NCBI GenBank assembly: GCA_017848855.1
Contig: JAFIHF010000071.1
Span: 1-64,000, forward strand
Reading direction: 5' to 3'
Origin: Rhodanobacter denitrificans
GTDB lineage: Bacteria > Pseudomonadota > Gammaproteobacteria > Xanthomonadales > Rhodanobacteraceae
DNA length: 64,000 bases
The notes below the pieces were generated by a model. The model did not search any database, had not been told where the DNA came from, and was given only the letters and a program-made list of their open reading frames with translations. Position 1 is the stretch's first letter. Each line of letters starts with the position of its first letter. Made by a program: the position numbers and the translations under genes. This document shows, one piece after another, positions 37,164 through 45,492 of this stretch.

Positions 37164-37990
37164 TGGCGCATCCGCCGCGACTGGTGCTGGACACCAACGT
37201 CTGCCTCGACCTGTTCGTTTTCGGCGACGCGTCGTGCGCGACGCTGCGCGAGGCGTTGCGCGCGGGCGCGGTGCAGGCGGTGACCGACGCGGCTTGCCGC
37301 GCCGAATGGCGGCGCGTGCTGGCTTATCCGCAACTGGGGCTGGATGCGGCACGGCGCGAGGCGGCCGTCGCCGCGTTCGATGCGCAGTTGCACCTGCTAT
37401 TGCCGTCACCCCAGCGAAAGCTGGGGTCAAGTGACTCTTCCGGGATTGCGGGCAGCGAAACCGAGCACCCTGGATTTACCCGAGCGCCCGTTGTCGAGTC
37501 CCTCTCCCCTCGGGAGAGGGTGGCGACCTGCAGGCGCGGGAGCGCCTGCGGAACGGCGAAGCCGGCCCCGGGAGGGGTGAGCGCCATGGATGGCGCGAAT
37601 CCAGCCGGGAGAGGGTTCGGGCAGGGCGAGGCGTTGCAGCCAGCCCGAACCCTCACCCCCGACCCCTCTCCCGGAGGGAGAGGGGAGAAAGCCGCCAGCG
37701 ATGCACCCCGGGCGGCGATGCACTATTGCAGAAGTAACGGAGCAGTCATCGATGCTGCGCAGCCTGCCGCGCCAGGGCTCTCGAAGCTTCCGCGCTGCGC
37801 CGATCCCGACGACCAGCAGTTCCTCGAACTGGCGCAAGCCTGCGGCGCGCAATGGCTGCTCAGCCGCGACAACGAACTGCTGAAGCTGGCGCGGCGCACA
37901 CGGCGCGATCACGGCTTCGACATCCTCACGCCGCAGGCGTGGGCGCAGATCTATTCGGCGGCGGGCGATTCGTCCTTGAAGCCGGTGTAG
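37163..37990 (+). CDS. PIN-domain protein with in-frame repeat insertion
   Basis: The ends match a PIN nuclease of the putative toxin family: LVLDTNVCLDLFVFG (first Asp), TDAACRAEWRRVL, then CADPDDQQFLELAQACGAQW and LLSRDNELLKL (C-terminal acidic residues). Between LHLLLP and KLPRCADPDD about 125 extra codons are read from repeats (37404-37788). The family is about 150 aa; this frame is 275 aa. The frame is kept, so a protein may be made, but a broken gene is as likely. The last 40 nt overlap the convergent gene at 37951. Confidence 0.75.
   Translation: MAHPPRLVLDTNVCLDLFVFGDASCATLREALRAGAVQAVTDAACRAEWRRVLAYPQLGLDAARREAAVAAFDAQLHLLLPSPQRKLGSSDSSGIAGSETEHPGFTRAPVVESLSPRERVATCRRGSACGTAKPAPGGVSAMDGANPAGRGFGQGEALQPARTLTPDPSPGGRGEKAASDAPRAAMHYCRSNGAVIDAAQPAAPGLSKLPRCADPDDQQFLELAQACGAQWLLSRDNELLKLARRTRRDHGFDILTPQAWAQIYSAAGDSSLKPV
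37404..37788. repeat. Composite repeat inserted in the PIN gene
   Basis: Contains a half CGTCATTCC-type arm (CACCCCAGCGAAAGCTGGGG), a CCTCTCCC-TC-GGGAGAGG palindrome near 37500, a GCGC-CATGGATG-GCGC hairpin (37581-37596) and, near 37648-37684, CGAACCCTCACCCCCGACCC with CTCTCCCGGAGGGAGAG. The last stretch is the same sequence type as the ends of the DUF559 cassette at 55.5-56 kb. Confidence 0.82.
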
Positions 37991-38223
37991 TTCTCCGGAA
38001 ACACCGGCGTGCCGTCTTCCTCCAGCGCCAGCACCGCGGTGAGCGCGTCGGCGGCGGCGCGCTCGGCCACCTCATGCTGGCGGAAGCTGCGGTTCTCGCA
38101 GATCGCGTAGTACGTCGGGAAGCCGTGGCCGTGCGGCAGCACCGCCAGCCAGGCGGTGTAGCGCGAGCCTTCGAGGCTGGCGCCGGAGCGCACGGTGTAA
38201 TCCGGGAATTCGCGTTCGGCCAT
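37951..38223 (-). CDS. Hypothetical small protein
   Basis: A 90-residue frame starting MAEREFPDYTVRSGASLEGS, with coherent composition (YTAWLAVLPHGHGFPTYYAI) and no recognised domain. An upstream ATG at 38343 would add 40 residues rich in Arg/Ser without family look. Its end overlaps the 3' end of the convergent PIN frame by 40 nt. Moderately confident because of frame quality only. Confidence 0.55.
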   Translation of the reverse strand: MAEREFPDYTVRSGASLEGSRYTAWLAVLPHGHGFPTYYAICENRSFRQHEVAERAAADALTAVLALEEDGTPVFPENYTGFKDESPAAE

Positions 38224-38323
38224 CGTCGTCGTCCGAAGGGATCGGGCAGGGGGCAGACAGTGTACGCGCTGCGTCGACGGCGGTTGTGCGAGGGTGCGCG
38301 CGTCGCGGCTGCCGGAGCCTGCC

Positions 38324-38512
38324 ATGCCCGTACCGTATCGCATCGATTGCCCGTATTGCGGCGAAGTGATCGAGCTGCTGCTGGACGATTCGGTGGCCGA
38401 CCAGTGCTATATCGAGGATTGCGCGGTGTGCTGCCGGCCGATCGCGCTGGCGGTGGCGTTCGACGCGGACGGCGTGCCGCGGGTGCAGGCGGCGCGCGAG
38501 GACGAGCGCTGA
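38324..38512 (+). CDS. CPXCG motif-containing cysteine-rich protein
   Basis: A 62-residue protein with CPYCG near the N-terminus and CYIEDCAVCCRPI in the middle, the layout of the small zinc-ribbon family annotated under this name. Function unknown. ATG 38324 is used; an upstream GTG/ATG would add ten residues. Confidence 0.82.
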   Translation: MPVPYRIDCPYCGEVIELLLDDSVADQCYIEDCAVCCRPIALAVAFDADGVPRVQAAREDER

Positions 38513-38516
38513 AACT

Positions 38517-39152
38517 TCAGGGCTGGACGAGCGCGATGCCTTGCGCCGCCAGCGCCGCGCGGGTGGCATCGTCGGCGGCCGGCGTCACCGGGCGCGAAAG
38601 CTCCCACAGCAGGCCGGCCTTGAAGCCCGCCGCCACCGCATCCTGCGCGGTCCACAGCACGCAGACGTCGCGCGCCAGCCCGCACACCAGCACTTCCTCC
38701 ACGCCGCGCTCGCGCAGCCAGCCGGCGAGGCCGGTGGCGGGGCGCATGCCGTGCGGGCCGTGGTTCTCGCGGAACGCGCTGTAGGAGTCCACCTGCGCAT
38801 CGCTGCCCTTGCGCAGGATCAGGTCCGCCGCCGACCAGTCGATGCCCGGATGCAGCGCCGCGCCGGGCGTGCCCTGCACGCAGTGGTCCGGCCACAGCGT
38901 CTGCGGCTGGCCGTGCAGCGCGATCTGCTGGAACGGCTGCGCGCCCGGGTGCGAACTGGCGAAGGAGGCGTGGCCCGCCGGATGCCAGTCCTGCGTCGCC
39001 ACCACGTGGCGCAGACGGTGCGCGCGCAACAATCGGTCAATGCCGGGCACGATCGCGTCGCCCTCGTGGCAGGCCAGCGCGCCGCCGGGCATGAAGTCCG
39101 GCTGCACGTCGACCACGATCAGGGCGGTGCGTTCGTTGAAGGCGCTTGGCAT
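38517..39152 (-). CDS. pncA: Nicotinamidase (isochorismatase fold)
   Basis: Converts nicotinamide to nicotinate for NAD salvage. Catalytic triad: Asp in VVDVQPDF, Lys in LILRKGSD, Cys in CGLARDVCV. The metal site Asp-x-His appears as TQDWHPAGHASF, and WPDHCVQGT is a family stretch. 211 aa, the usual size. It ends 5 nt from the convergent CPXCG gene. Confidence 0.93.
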   Translation of the reverse strand: MPSAFNERTALIVVDVQPDFMPGGALACHEGDAIVPGIDRLLRAHRLRHVVATQDWHPAGHASFASSHPGAQPFQQIALHGQPQTLWPDHCVQGTPGAALHPGIDWSAADLILRKGSDAQVDSYSAFRENHGPHGMRPATGLAGWLRERGVEEVLVCGLARDVCVLWTAQDAVAAGFKAGLLWELSRPVTPAADDATRAALAAQGIALVQP

Positions 39153-39228
39153 GGCGGCGGAGGTTGGGGAAGGCGAGACGAGTCTAGCGCGCAGGCATAA
39201 TGGGGTTCGGCACAGGGGGCAGGGCGCG

Positions 39229-39600
39229 ATGAACTACGACCAATCGTGGATGGGCTATGGCTGGGTCGGCGGCATCGAGGCCGGCGCGATCAGTCTCGCG
39301 GCCGGCGTCGTGCTGTATGCCGCCTGCCGCTGGATCGGCCGCCGCAACGGCTGGAGCGACGCGCGGCAGATCGGCTGGGCCTACTTCCTCGCGCTGGTGC
39401 TCACCGCCCGCGCCGATGCGTGGAACCTGTTCTATTTCAACTACGCGCCGCTGCAGTCGCTGCAGCTGCTGCAGGCCAAGCTGGCCCAGGTGCACGACGC
39501 CGAAGGCATCGGCACCCGCGTGCTGTGCGAGCTGGTCGGCGCCGGGGTCGGCGTGTTCGTGGCCTGGGCGGTGTGCGGCGGGCACTGGCGCCGGCGCTGA
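39229..39600 (+). CDS. Hypothetical membrane protein
   Basis: A 123-aa protein with three hydrophobic segments (AGAISLAAGVVLYAACRWIG, IGWAYFLALVLTARADAW and LVGAGVGVFVAWAVCGG). No known family is recognised. ATG 39229 is preceded by an AGGG-rich leader. A REP pair follows the stop. Confidence 0.7.
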   Translation: MNYDQSWMGYGWVGGIEAGAISLAAGVVLYAACRWIGRRNGWSDARQIGWAYFLALVLTARADAWNLFYFNYAPLQSLQLLQAKLAQVHDAEGIGTRVLCELVGAGVGVFVAWAVCGGHWRRR

Positions 39601-39618
39601 AGGCGTCGGAATGCCGGC

Positions 39619-39694
39619 GTAGGAGCGCACCCTGTGCGCGAATGCTCTGGCGCTGATCGAAGCAAAATCATTCGCGCACAGGGTGCGCTCCTAC
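39619..39694. repeat. REP pair overlapping the cls stop codon
   Basis: Inverted GTAGGAGCGCACCCTGTGCG copies at 39619-39644 and 39669-39694. The last bases CTAC of the right copy contain the TAG stop (minus strand) of the phospholipase D gene. Confidence 0.9.
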
Positions 39695-41067
39695 AGCAGC
39701 GGATCGAACAAGCGCGCCACGTGCATCGCCACCCGGCGCAGGTAGGGCGCGTCGAGGTATTCGCTCGCTGTCACTTCGCGGGCCTTGGCGAAGTCGGCTT
39801 CGAGCATCGCTTCCACCTGGGCGGCGAAGTCGCGGTCCAGCACCAGAGCGCTGGCTTCGAAGTTGAGCCGGAACGAGCGGCTGTCGAGGTTGATGCTGCC
39901 CACCGCGGCGCAGTCCTCGTCGACCAGCAGCACCTTCTGGTGCACGAAGCCGGGCTGGTAGCGGAACAGGCGCACGCCGCCGCGCAGCGCCTGGTGGGCG
40001 TGCAGGGTGGAGGCGAGGAACACGGTGCGGTGGTCGGGCCGCGCCGGGATCAGCACGCGCACGTCCACGCCGCGCAGCACGGCCAGCCGCAGCGCGGCGC
40101 GCACCGCGTTGTCGGGCACGAAGTAGGGCGTGGCGAGCCAGAGCCGCCGGCGCGCCGCGTTGATCGCGGCGGCGAAGAACAGCGAGCCGGTTTCCTGCGG
40201 GTCGGCGGGACCGCTGGCGATCGCCAGCACGCGGGCCTCACCGTCGGTGGCGGGCGCCGGGTGCAGCGGCGGCGGCGCGCCGGTGATCCATAGCCAGTCG
40301 TCGGCGAACAGCTGCGCGAAGTCGGCCACCGCGGGGCCGCGGATCTCCAGGTGGGTATCGCGCCACGGGGTCAGTGGCGGCTTCAGGCCGAGGTATTCGT
40401 CGCCCACGTTGAGGCCGCCGATCCAGGCGCGTTCGCCGTCCACCACCACGATCTTGCGGTGGTTGCGGAAGTTGAGCTGGAAGCGGTTGCGCCAGCGCCC
40501 GGTGGCGAAGGGGTGGATTGCCACGCCGCCCGCGCGCAGCGTCTCCACGTAGCGGCGCGGCAGGTCGTGGCTGCCCACGCCGTCGTACAGCACGCACACG
40601 CGCACGCCGGCGGCCGCGCGCTCCAGCAGCGCCTGCTGCATGCGCCGGCCGAGGCCGTCGTCGTGAAACACGAAGAACTGCACCAGCACGCTGTGCCGCG
40701 CCTGCGCGATGGCGCCGAGGATGGCGTCGAAGGTGGCGTCGCCGTCGATCAGCAGGCGCAGCCGGTGGCCGGCGCGGAACGGCCGGCCCTGCATCGCCAC
40801 CATCGCGGCGAAGCGGCCGGCGCCGTCGTCCGACGGCACCGGGCGTGCGCGCGGCGCGGCGCTGTGGTGGGTCTGCAGGTAGCCGCGGAAGCGGCTGGCG
40901 CCGAGGAACAGGTAGGGCACCAGGGTGAGCTCGGGCAGCAGCAGCAGGCCGAGCACCCAGGCGATCGTGCCCTGCGGCGTGCGCGTGTGCATCAGCGCGT
41001 GCGCGGCGGCGAGGACACCGAGCGCGTGCAGCAGCAGGACGACGGTGCCGATCAGGCTGAAGCTCAT
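39691..41067 (-). CDS. cls: Cardiolipin synthase / phospholipase D family
   Basis: A 458-aa membrane enzyme that would join two phosphatidylglycerols to cardiolipin. Two N-terminal helices (LIGTVVLLLHALGVLAAAHA and TIAWVLGLLLLPELTLVPYL) are followed by two HKD motifs: NHRKIVVVDG and VHQKVLLVDED with AVGSINLDSRS. The order matches ClsA-type proteins (about 480 aa). It precedes the FAD-dependent gene's stop by 20 nt on the same strand. Confidence 0.88.
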   Translation of the reverse strand: MSFSLIGTVVLLLHALGVLAAAHALMHTRTPQGTIAWVLGLLLLPELTLVPYLFLGASRFRGYLQTHHSAAPRARPVPSDDGAGRFAAMVAMQGRPFRAGHRLRLLIDGDATFDAILGAIAQARHSVLVQFFVFHDDGLGRRMQQALLERAAAGVRVCVLYDGVGSHDLPRRYVETLRAGGVAIHPFATGRWRNRFQLNFRNHRKIVVVDGERAWIGGLNVGDEYLGLKPPLTPWRDTHLEIRGPAVADFAQLFADDWLWITGAPPPLHPAPATDGEARVLAIASGPADPQETGSLFFAAAINAARRRLWLATPYFVPDNAVRAALRLAVLRGVDVRVLIPARPDHRTVFLASTLHAHQALRGGVRLFRYQPGFVHQKVLLVDEDCAAVGSINLDSRSFRLNFEASALVLDRDFAAQVEAMLEADFAKAREVTASEYLDAPYLRRVAMHVARLFDPLL

Positions 41068-41086
41068 GCTTGCGCGATGCTCGACG

Positions 41087-42451
41087 CTACTCCGCCAGCA
41101 ACTGGTCGGCCACGGCGCGCGCCTGCTGGCGGATTTCCGGCATCGCGGTGGATTCCCACAGCGTACCGCGCAACAGGCTGCCGATGGCGAACAGCCGAGG
41201 CCAGGCGCCGCCCTCGTGCAGCAGCCGGCCCTGCGGCGTGGCCTGGCAGCCCAGCTCCAGCGGATCGGGCAGCACGTGCCGGTTCACCACCAGCTGGCGC
41301 ATCAGCGGGTGCGGCGTGCGCGCCACGTCGAAATCCAAACCTACCGCCTGCACCGCCAGCCCCGCCTGCAATGTCTGCAGCGCGCCGCCGCCGCGCGGGC
41401 GCAGCAGCAGGCGCAGGCCGTCGCCATCCGCCGCGACCTCGTGCAGGTGGCCGCGCAGGCGCTGCAGGCGGCCCGCGCGCTCCAGCGCGGCGAGGCCCTC
41501 GTGCACCGGCGGTGGCATGCGGTGGCGCGCGCGCTCCCAGGCCCAGCGCGCATGGCGCAGGAAGCGTTCGCGCTGTTCCAGCGACAGCGCGGCCCACAGC
41601 GCCGGCGTGTGCGGGCGCAGGCTGTCGATCACGCTGCGCCAGTCGTCTTCCTGCGCGATCGCCTCGCGCAGCAGGCGCAGCCAGCGGCGCACCTCGGGCG
41701 CGTCCAGCATCGCCTCGATCAGTTCCGCGCTGTCGCCGCTGGGCAACGCGGCGCTGCGCAGGTGCGGCTCGGGCAGCAGGCCATGGCGCGAGATCGCGGT
41801 GAAACGGGTGTCGGGCCAGCGCGCGGCCAGCTCCAGCAGCACGTCGGCGGCGGTGAGGCCGAGGCCGATCACCGCCACGTGCCCGGGTGCCGCGGCGGGC
41901 GGCGCGGCCAGCAGCGGCCAGGGATCGACCACGTAGCGGCCGCTGGCCAGCGCCGCCGCGCCCACGCCGGGCAGCGGCTGCGGCGGCATGGTGCCGATCG
42001 CCAGCACCGCGGCGTCCACCCGGCGCGCTTCCTCGCCGAGGAACACGGTCACGCCGTCGGCCTCGGGCACCACGGCGTCGGCGGCGAACGGCAGCACCTG
42101 CACGTCGTGGCCGTGCACCTTGCCCAGCGCCAGCGCGCGCGCCACCTCGGCCTCGAGGTAGTCGCCGTAGCGCCGGCGCGGCAGGAAGTCGTTGCCGGCG
42201 ATGGTGGGATCCGCGCGCTGCGCGAAGTCGAGGAAGCCCTGCGGCCGGCCGGCGAACATGCTCATCGAGGCCGCGCGCACGTTGAGCAGGTGGCGCTCGG
42301 AGCGGGTGGCGTAGGCCACGCCGCGCCCCGGCGTGCCGGCGCCGGCGTACCAGTCCAGGTGCAGCGGTTGCGGCGGCCGGCGTTCCAGCAGTTCGCCGAG
42401 CAGCGCGGCGGCCGCGGCGCCGCCGCCGATGATGGCGACACGTCGATGCAT
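41087..42451 (-). CDS. FAD/NAD(P)-binding oxidoreductase-like protein
   Basis: A 454-aa protein with an N-terminal Rossmann motif VAIIGGGAAAAALLGELL, the stretch PGRGVAYATRSERHLLNVRA and a second dinucleotide motif VAVIGLGLTAADVLLEL. This layout fits the FAD-NAD(P)-binding family (HpaW/YdhS-like), whose substrates are largely unknown. The neighbouring cysteine-dioxygenase-like gene 27 nt upstream suggests a shared task in sulfur metabolism, which is an inference. Confidence 0.78.
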   Translation of the reverse strand: MHRRVAIIGGGAAAAALLGELLERRPPQPLHLDWYAGAGTPGRGVAYATRSERHLLNVRAASMSMFAGRPQGFLDFAQRADPTIAGNDFLPRRRYGDYLEAEVARALALGKVHGHDVQVLPFAADAVVPEADGVTVFLGEEARRVDAAVLAIGTMPPQPLPGVGAAALASGRYVVDPWPLLAAPPAAAPGHVAVIGLGLTAADVLLELAARWPDTRFTAISRHGLLPEPHLRSAALPSGDSAELIEAMLDAPEVRRWLRLLREAIAQEDDWRSVIDSLRPHTPALWAALSLEQRERFLRHARWAWERARHRMPPPVHEGLAALERAGRLQRLRGHLHEVAADGDGLRLLLRPRGGGALQTLQAGLAVQAVGLDFDVARTPHPLMRQLVVNRHVLPDPLELGCQATPQGRLLHEGGAWPRLFAIGSLLRGTLWESTAMPEIRQQARAVADQLLAE

Positions 42452-42478
42452 GCGTTGCTCCGGAACGGGAGGGGCGGA

Positions 42479-43099
42479 TCAGGTTGCCAGCTGGCCGGCG
42501 AGCGCGCCGCGTCGTACCTGCGCGATCCATGCGGGGACATCCTCGCACGGTTCGCCGGTGCGCAGGTCCGGCAGCTCGCCGCCGTAGACGTGCAGCGTGT
42601 ACGCGGTGTCGTGCCGCGACAGATTGCGGCAGCGGTGCGCGCGGCCCGCGTCGCGCTCGAACCAGTGGGCGTCGCCCGGGCCCAGCCAGTTGCGCCCCTG
42701 CGCGTCCAGTTCGCCGTTGTGCGGGTCGCGCCGGTAGGCGTGCCACTCCAGCGCGCCGTGCAGCGCCAGCTCCAAGCCCCAGCGGTCGGCGTGGTCGAGC
42801 AGCGGCATGCGCTCGCCCGGTGGCCACGCGCACACCAGCACGCGCAGCGCCGGCTGCCGGCGCTCGGCCAGCAGCCAGCGGCCACGGTCGTGGTGGCGCC
42901 GGTGCAGCGCGGCCAGCCGCGAAGGCAGTGTGGGCGCATCGAGGTGCACCACGCGGCCGAGTTCGCGCGCCATCGAGGCGAGGTCGGGATGCTCGACGCG
43001 ACCGTATTCGAGCGCGATGTCGCGCAAGGTCTTCAAGCTGTGCGTGTACTTGCCCATGCGGAAGGCACCCGGCGTAGCGAAGGCGGCCAAGTGGAGCAT
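42479..43099 (-). CDS. Cysteine dioxygenase-like cupin protein
   Basis: A 206-aa cupin. The C-terminal part (AHRCRNLSRHDTAYTLHVYG) matches the third metal His and the last strands of cysteine dioxygenases. In the first motif the family has His-Asp-His-x-x-x-Trp-Gly; here the corresponding stretch is LDHADRWGLEL, so the first metal ligand His appears as Leu. Activity is therefore doubtful. ATG 43057 (MGKYTHSLKTLRDI) is an alternative start 14 residues later. Confidence 0.7.
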   Translation of the reverse strand: MLHLAAFATPGAFRMGKYTHSLKTLRDIALEYGRVEHPDLASMARELGRVVHLDAPTLPSRLAALHRRHHDRGRWLLAERRQPALRVLVCAWPPGERMPLLDHADRWGLELALHGALEWHAYRRDPHNGELDAQGRNWLGPGDAHWFERDAGRAHRCRNLSRHDTAYTLHVYGGELPDLRTGEPCEDVPAWIAQVRRGALAGQLAT

Positions 43100-43184
43100 G
43101 CGTGTCGTTAAACGGCCGTAAGGCGTGTGCGGCGTTGCGGCATGCCGCGACCCGGCGACGCCGCACGTCGCCGGGCCTGCCGCG

Positions 43185-43838
43185 TCACAAATCGTGCAGC
43201 ACGAAACTCACCGGCACCCGCGCCCACGCGCGCACCGCGTGGCCGTTCGCCGTCGCGGGCTGGAAGCGCCAGTGCGCCAGCACCTGTTCGCGCGCGCTGC
43301 GGTCGAGCAGGGCGTAGCCGCTGCCATGTTCGACCTCGACCTGCACCGGCGTGCCGTTCTCGTCCACCAGCACGCGCAGCAGCACCGTGCCCTGCATGTG
43401 CCGGCGCAGCGCCTGCGACGGGAACTGCAACGGCGCCGTGCGATAGGCCAGGGTGGCCTCGACCGGCGCCGGCGCGGCGGTGTCGAGCGTCGCGCCGGGC
43501 GGCGCTTCCGGCGGCATCGCCTGCGTGCCGTCCACGCTGGGCACGGCCGGCGGCGGCACCACGCTGGGCTGCGGCGGCACGCGCACCGGCGCCACCGTCG
43601 GATGCGGCAGCGGCTTCAGTTCGATCGGCGGAGGCGGCGGTACTTTGGGCGGCGGTTCGATCAGCGTCACCTGCGGCACCGCAACCAGCTTGTGCGCCAG
43701 CGCCAGTGCCTGCGGTGCGAGCGGGCGGGTGAGGATCAGCAGGGCGGCAAGGTTGAGCGCAATGGCCGCGCTGAGCGCGGCGACGCGCGTGGCCTCGGGG
43801 TGGGGACGAGCAGCAACAGCCAGGCTAGCGGACGACAT
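43185..43838 (-). CDS. TonB-family energy transducer
   Basis: A 217-aa protein with one membrane helix (about 18-40, ALSAAIALNLAALLILT), a Pro-rich periplasmic spacer (PPPKVPPPPPIELKPLPHP) and a C-terminal TonB domain (YPSQ-type start PLQFPSQALRRHMQGTVLLR, VEVEHGSGYALLDRSAREQV, WRFQPATANG). It couples proton motive force to outer-membrane uptake. ATG 43838 is preceded by an excellent AGGAGGT. No exbB/exbD is adjacent. Confidence 0.88.
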   Translation of the reverse strand: MSSASLAVAARPHPEATRVAALSAAIALNLAALLILTRPLAPQALALAHKLVAVPQVTLIEPPPKVPPPPPIELKPLPHPTVAPVRVPPQPSVVPPPAVPSVDGTQAMPPEAPPGATLDTAAPAPVEATLAYRTAPLQFPSQALRRHMQGTVLLRVLVDENGTPVQVEVEHGSGYALLDRSAREQVLAHWRFQPATANGHAVRAWARVPVSFVLHDL

Positions 43839-43971
43839 GGGCGACCTCCTGACGGCTTTGCGGTTTTCGGGTTGTGGCGCCGGCGATGCTGCACGCGGTG
43901 CAGAGGGGAATGTCGCAAGCGCGACCCGAGCGTATGCCTGCGCCGGTGCCTGCGCAAGTGGACGTCCAAAC

Positions 43972-43999
43972 CAAAAAAAGCCCCGCGGGGAGGCGGGGT
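43972..43999 (-). terminator. Orphan terminator upstream of tonB
   Basis: Read on the minus strand: stem CCCCGC/GCGGGG (43993-43998 with 43981-43986) followed by CTTTTTTT. It lies 135 nt upstream of the tonB-like start and ends no known gene. The remaining sequence of the 364-bp gap, 44000-44202, shows no frame of quality on the minus strand. Confidence 0.7.
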
Positions 44000-44202
44000 G
44001 GAATGCGGATGACGAGGGATGGGGGGTGCATCCGCCTGCGCAGCATGGGCATACCGGCATGGAGGCGGCGTACAGGCCGGGTGAAGGCCGGATTCACGCG
44101 ACAGCGGGCGCGTATCAAACGGCTGTGCGCCCTTGCCGCAGTAGGCAAGCGCGGGTGCTGCCGCTATGGTACGGAATCGGTGCCCCGTCCCCTGGAGTCG
44201 TC

Positions 44203-44862
44203 ATGACCACCGCCATCGCCGCCTTGCCGCGCTATCGCCGCGGGGACGAGCTCGCCAGCAGCCTGCTGCACGGCCTGGGCATCGCGTTGAGCATCGGCGG
44301 CCTCGCTACCTTGGTGGCGTTCGCCGCCCTGCGCGGCGACGCGCGCGCGGTGGTCGCCAGCGCGGTGTACGGCGTCACCCTGATCCTGCTGTACACCGCC
44401 TCCACGCTGTATCACTCGGTTTCCGCGCCCGCGGCCAAGCCGCTGCTGCGCACGCTGGACCACATCGCGATCTACCTGCTGATCGCCGGCACCTACACCC
44501 CGTTCACCCTGCTTGCGCTGCAGGGCGCGTGGGGCTGGAGCCTGTTCGCCGCGGTGTGGGCGCTCGCGCTGATCGGCAGCGTGCTGGAGCTGGGCTGGTT
44601 CCGCCGCTGGCGCAAGCTCGCCGTGCTGCTCTACGTGGGCATGGGCTGGATCGGCATGCTCGCGTTCAAGCCGCTCGCCGCGCACCTGCAGGCCGGCGGC
44701 ATGGCGCTGCTGATCGGCGGCGGCGTGGCTTACACGCTGGGCGTGCCGTTCTACCTCTGGCGCAAGCTGCCCTACCAGCACACGCTGTGGCACGCCTTCG
44801 TGCTCGCCGGCAGCGTGTTGCACTACTTCGCGGTACTGCTGTATGTGTTGCCGGCAGCGTGA
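44203..44862 (+). CDS. Hemolysin III family (PAQR) membrane protein
   Basis: A 219-aa protein with seven hydrophobic helices and the PAQR His/Ser/Asp signature: ASTLYHS, LDHIAIYLLIAGTYTP and the C-terminal HTLWHAFVLAGSVLHYF. Homologues include E. coli YqfA. A zinc-dependent hydrolase role is discussed for the superfamily. GGAG at 44194 supports ATG 44203. Confidence 0.9.
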   Translation: MTTAIAALPRYRRGDELASSLLHGLGIALSIGGLATLVAFAALRGDARAVVASAVYGVTLILLYTASTLYHSVSAPAAKPLLRTLDHIAIYLLIAGTYTPFTLLALQGAWGWSLFAAVWALALIGSVLELGWFRRWRKLAVLLYVGMGWIGMLAFKPLAAHLQAGGMALLIGGGVAYTLGVPFYLWRKLPYQHTLWHAFVLAGSVLHYFAVLLYVLPAA

Positions 44863-44880
44863 GGCAGGCGTGTCAGATGG

Positions 44881-45174
44881 TCACCGCGCAAACCCCGCCT
44901 CGCGTTGTGCGCGGATAGCCAGCACGAACACGGTATCGAGCTGCTCCACGTAGCGGTACAGCGCCACATAACCATGCGAGCCCCGGCCGATCACCAGCTC
45001 GCGCTTGTCGTTGCGGGCCGGGCGCCCGATCAGTGGATTGGTGGCGAGTACGTCGATCGCCTCGATGATTTCGCGCAAGCGGGAGGTGGCCTGTGCGACT
45101 TCGTGCGCCAGCAGGTGATCGAGAATGCGTTCGAAATCCTCGCCGACCTCGCGCGCCAGTTCGATGCGGGTCAC
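44881..45174 (-). CDS. ParE/RelE-family toxin
   Basis: A 97-residue protein of the ParE/RelE fold: FERILDHLLAHEV helix, IIEAIDVLATNPLIGRPARN and the C-terminal strands RELVIGRGSHGYVALYRYV with VFVLAIRAQREAGF. The start GTG 45174 overlaps the antitoxin stop (GTGA). Whether it poisons gyrase (ParE) or ribosomes (RelE) cannot be told. Confidence 0.88.
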   Translation of the reverse strand: MTRIELAREVGEDFERILDHLLAHEVAQATSRLREIIEAIDVLATNPLIGRPARNDKRELVIGRGSHGYVALYRYVEQLDTVFVLAIRAQREAGFAR

Positions 45175-45461
45175 CGCCGCTTCGCCAGCTTGCGCGGCGA
45201 GGGGCGACGCGTTGCCTTGCCGGCGATCCGCGCCTCCAGATAGCCGCGCATCTCCTCCCAGGGGATGGACTTGCCGGATTCGACGATGCGTGCGTAACGC
45301 TGCTCCGCCACGGCGTCGAAATCGGCGCGGCGCTCGGCCAGCTCCGCTTTTTCGGCGATGGCATCGAGGATGAAGCCGTGTGGCGTCGTGCCCGCCTGCT
45401 TCGCGGCCGCGGCCACGCGTGTCTTCAATGCGTCGGGCAGGCGGATGGTGGTGGTGCTCAT
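45171..45461 (-). CDS. Ribbon-helix-helix antitoxin
   Basis: A 96-aa protein whose N-terminus MSTTTIRLPDALKTRVAAAA is a ribbon-helix-helix (CopG/Arc) DNA-binding fold; the basic C-terminal half would cover the toxin. The pair is expected to repress its own promoter, upstream of 45461, where CTGTAGCACGGGTGTGCTACGG (45491-45512) contains the palindrome TAGCAC/GTGCTA, a plausible operator. ATG 45461 is preferred to the ATG 13 codons earlier. Confidence 0.88.
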   Translation of the reverse strand: MSTTTIRLPDALKTRVAAAAKQAGTTPHGFILDAIAEKAELAERRADFDAVAEQRYARIVESGKSIPWEEMRGYLEARIAGKATRRPSPRKLAKRR

Positions 45462-45492
45462 GGCGGGCTCCCGCGCGTGTTCATGGGGCGAC

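Noticed and set aside
37163-37990. A frameshifted PIN gene
   Set aside because: Both PIN halves lie in the same frame; the disruption is an in-frame insertion, not a frameshift.
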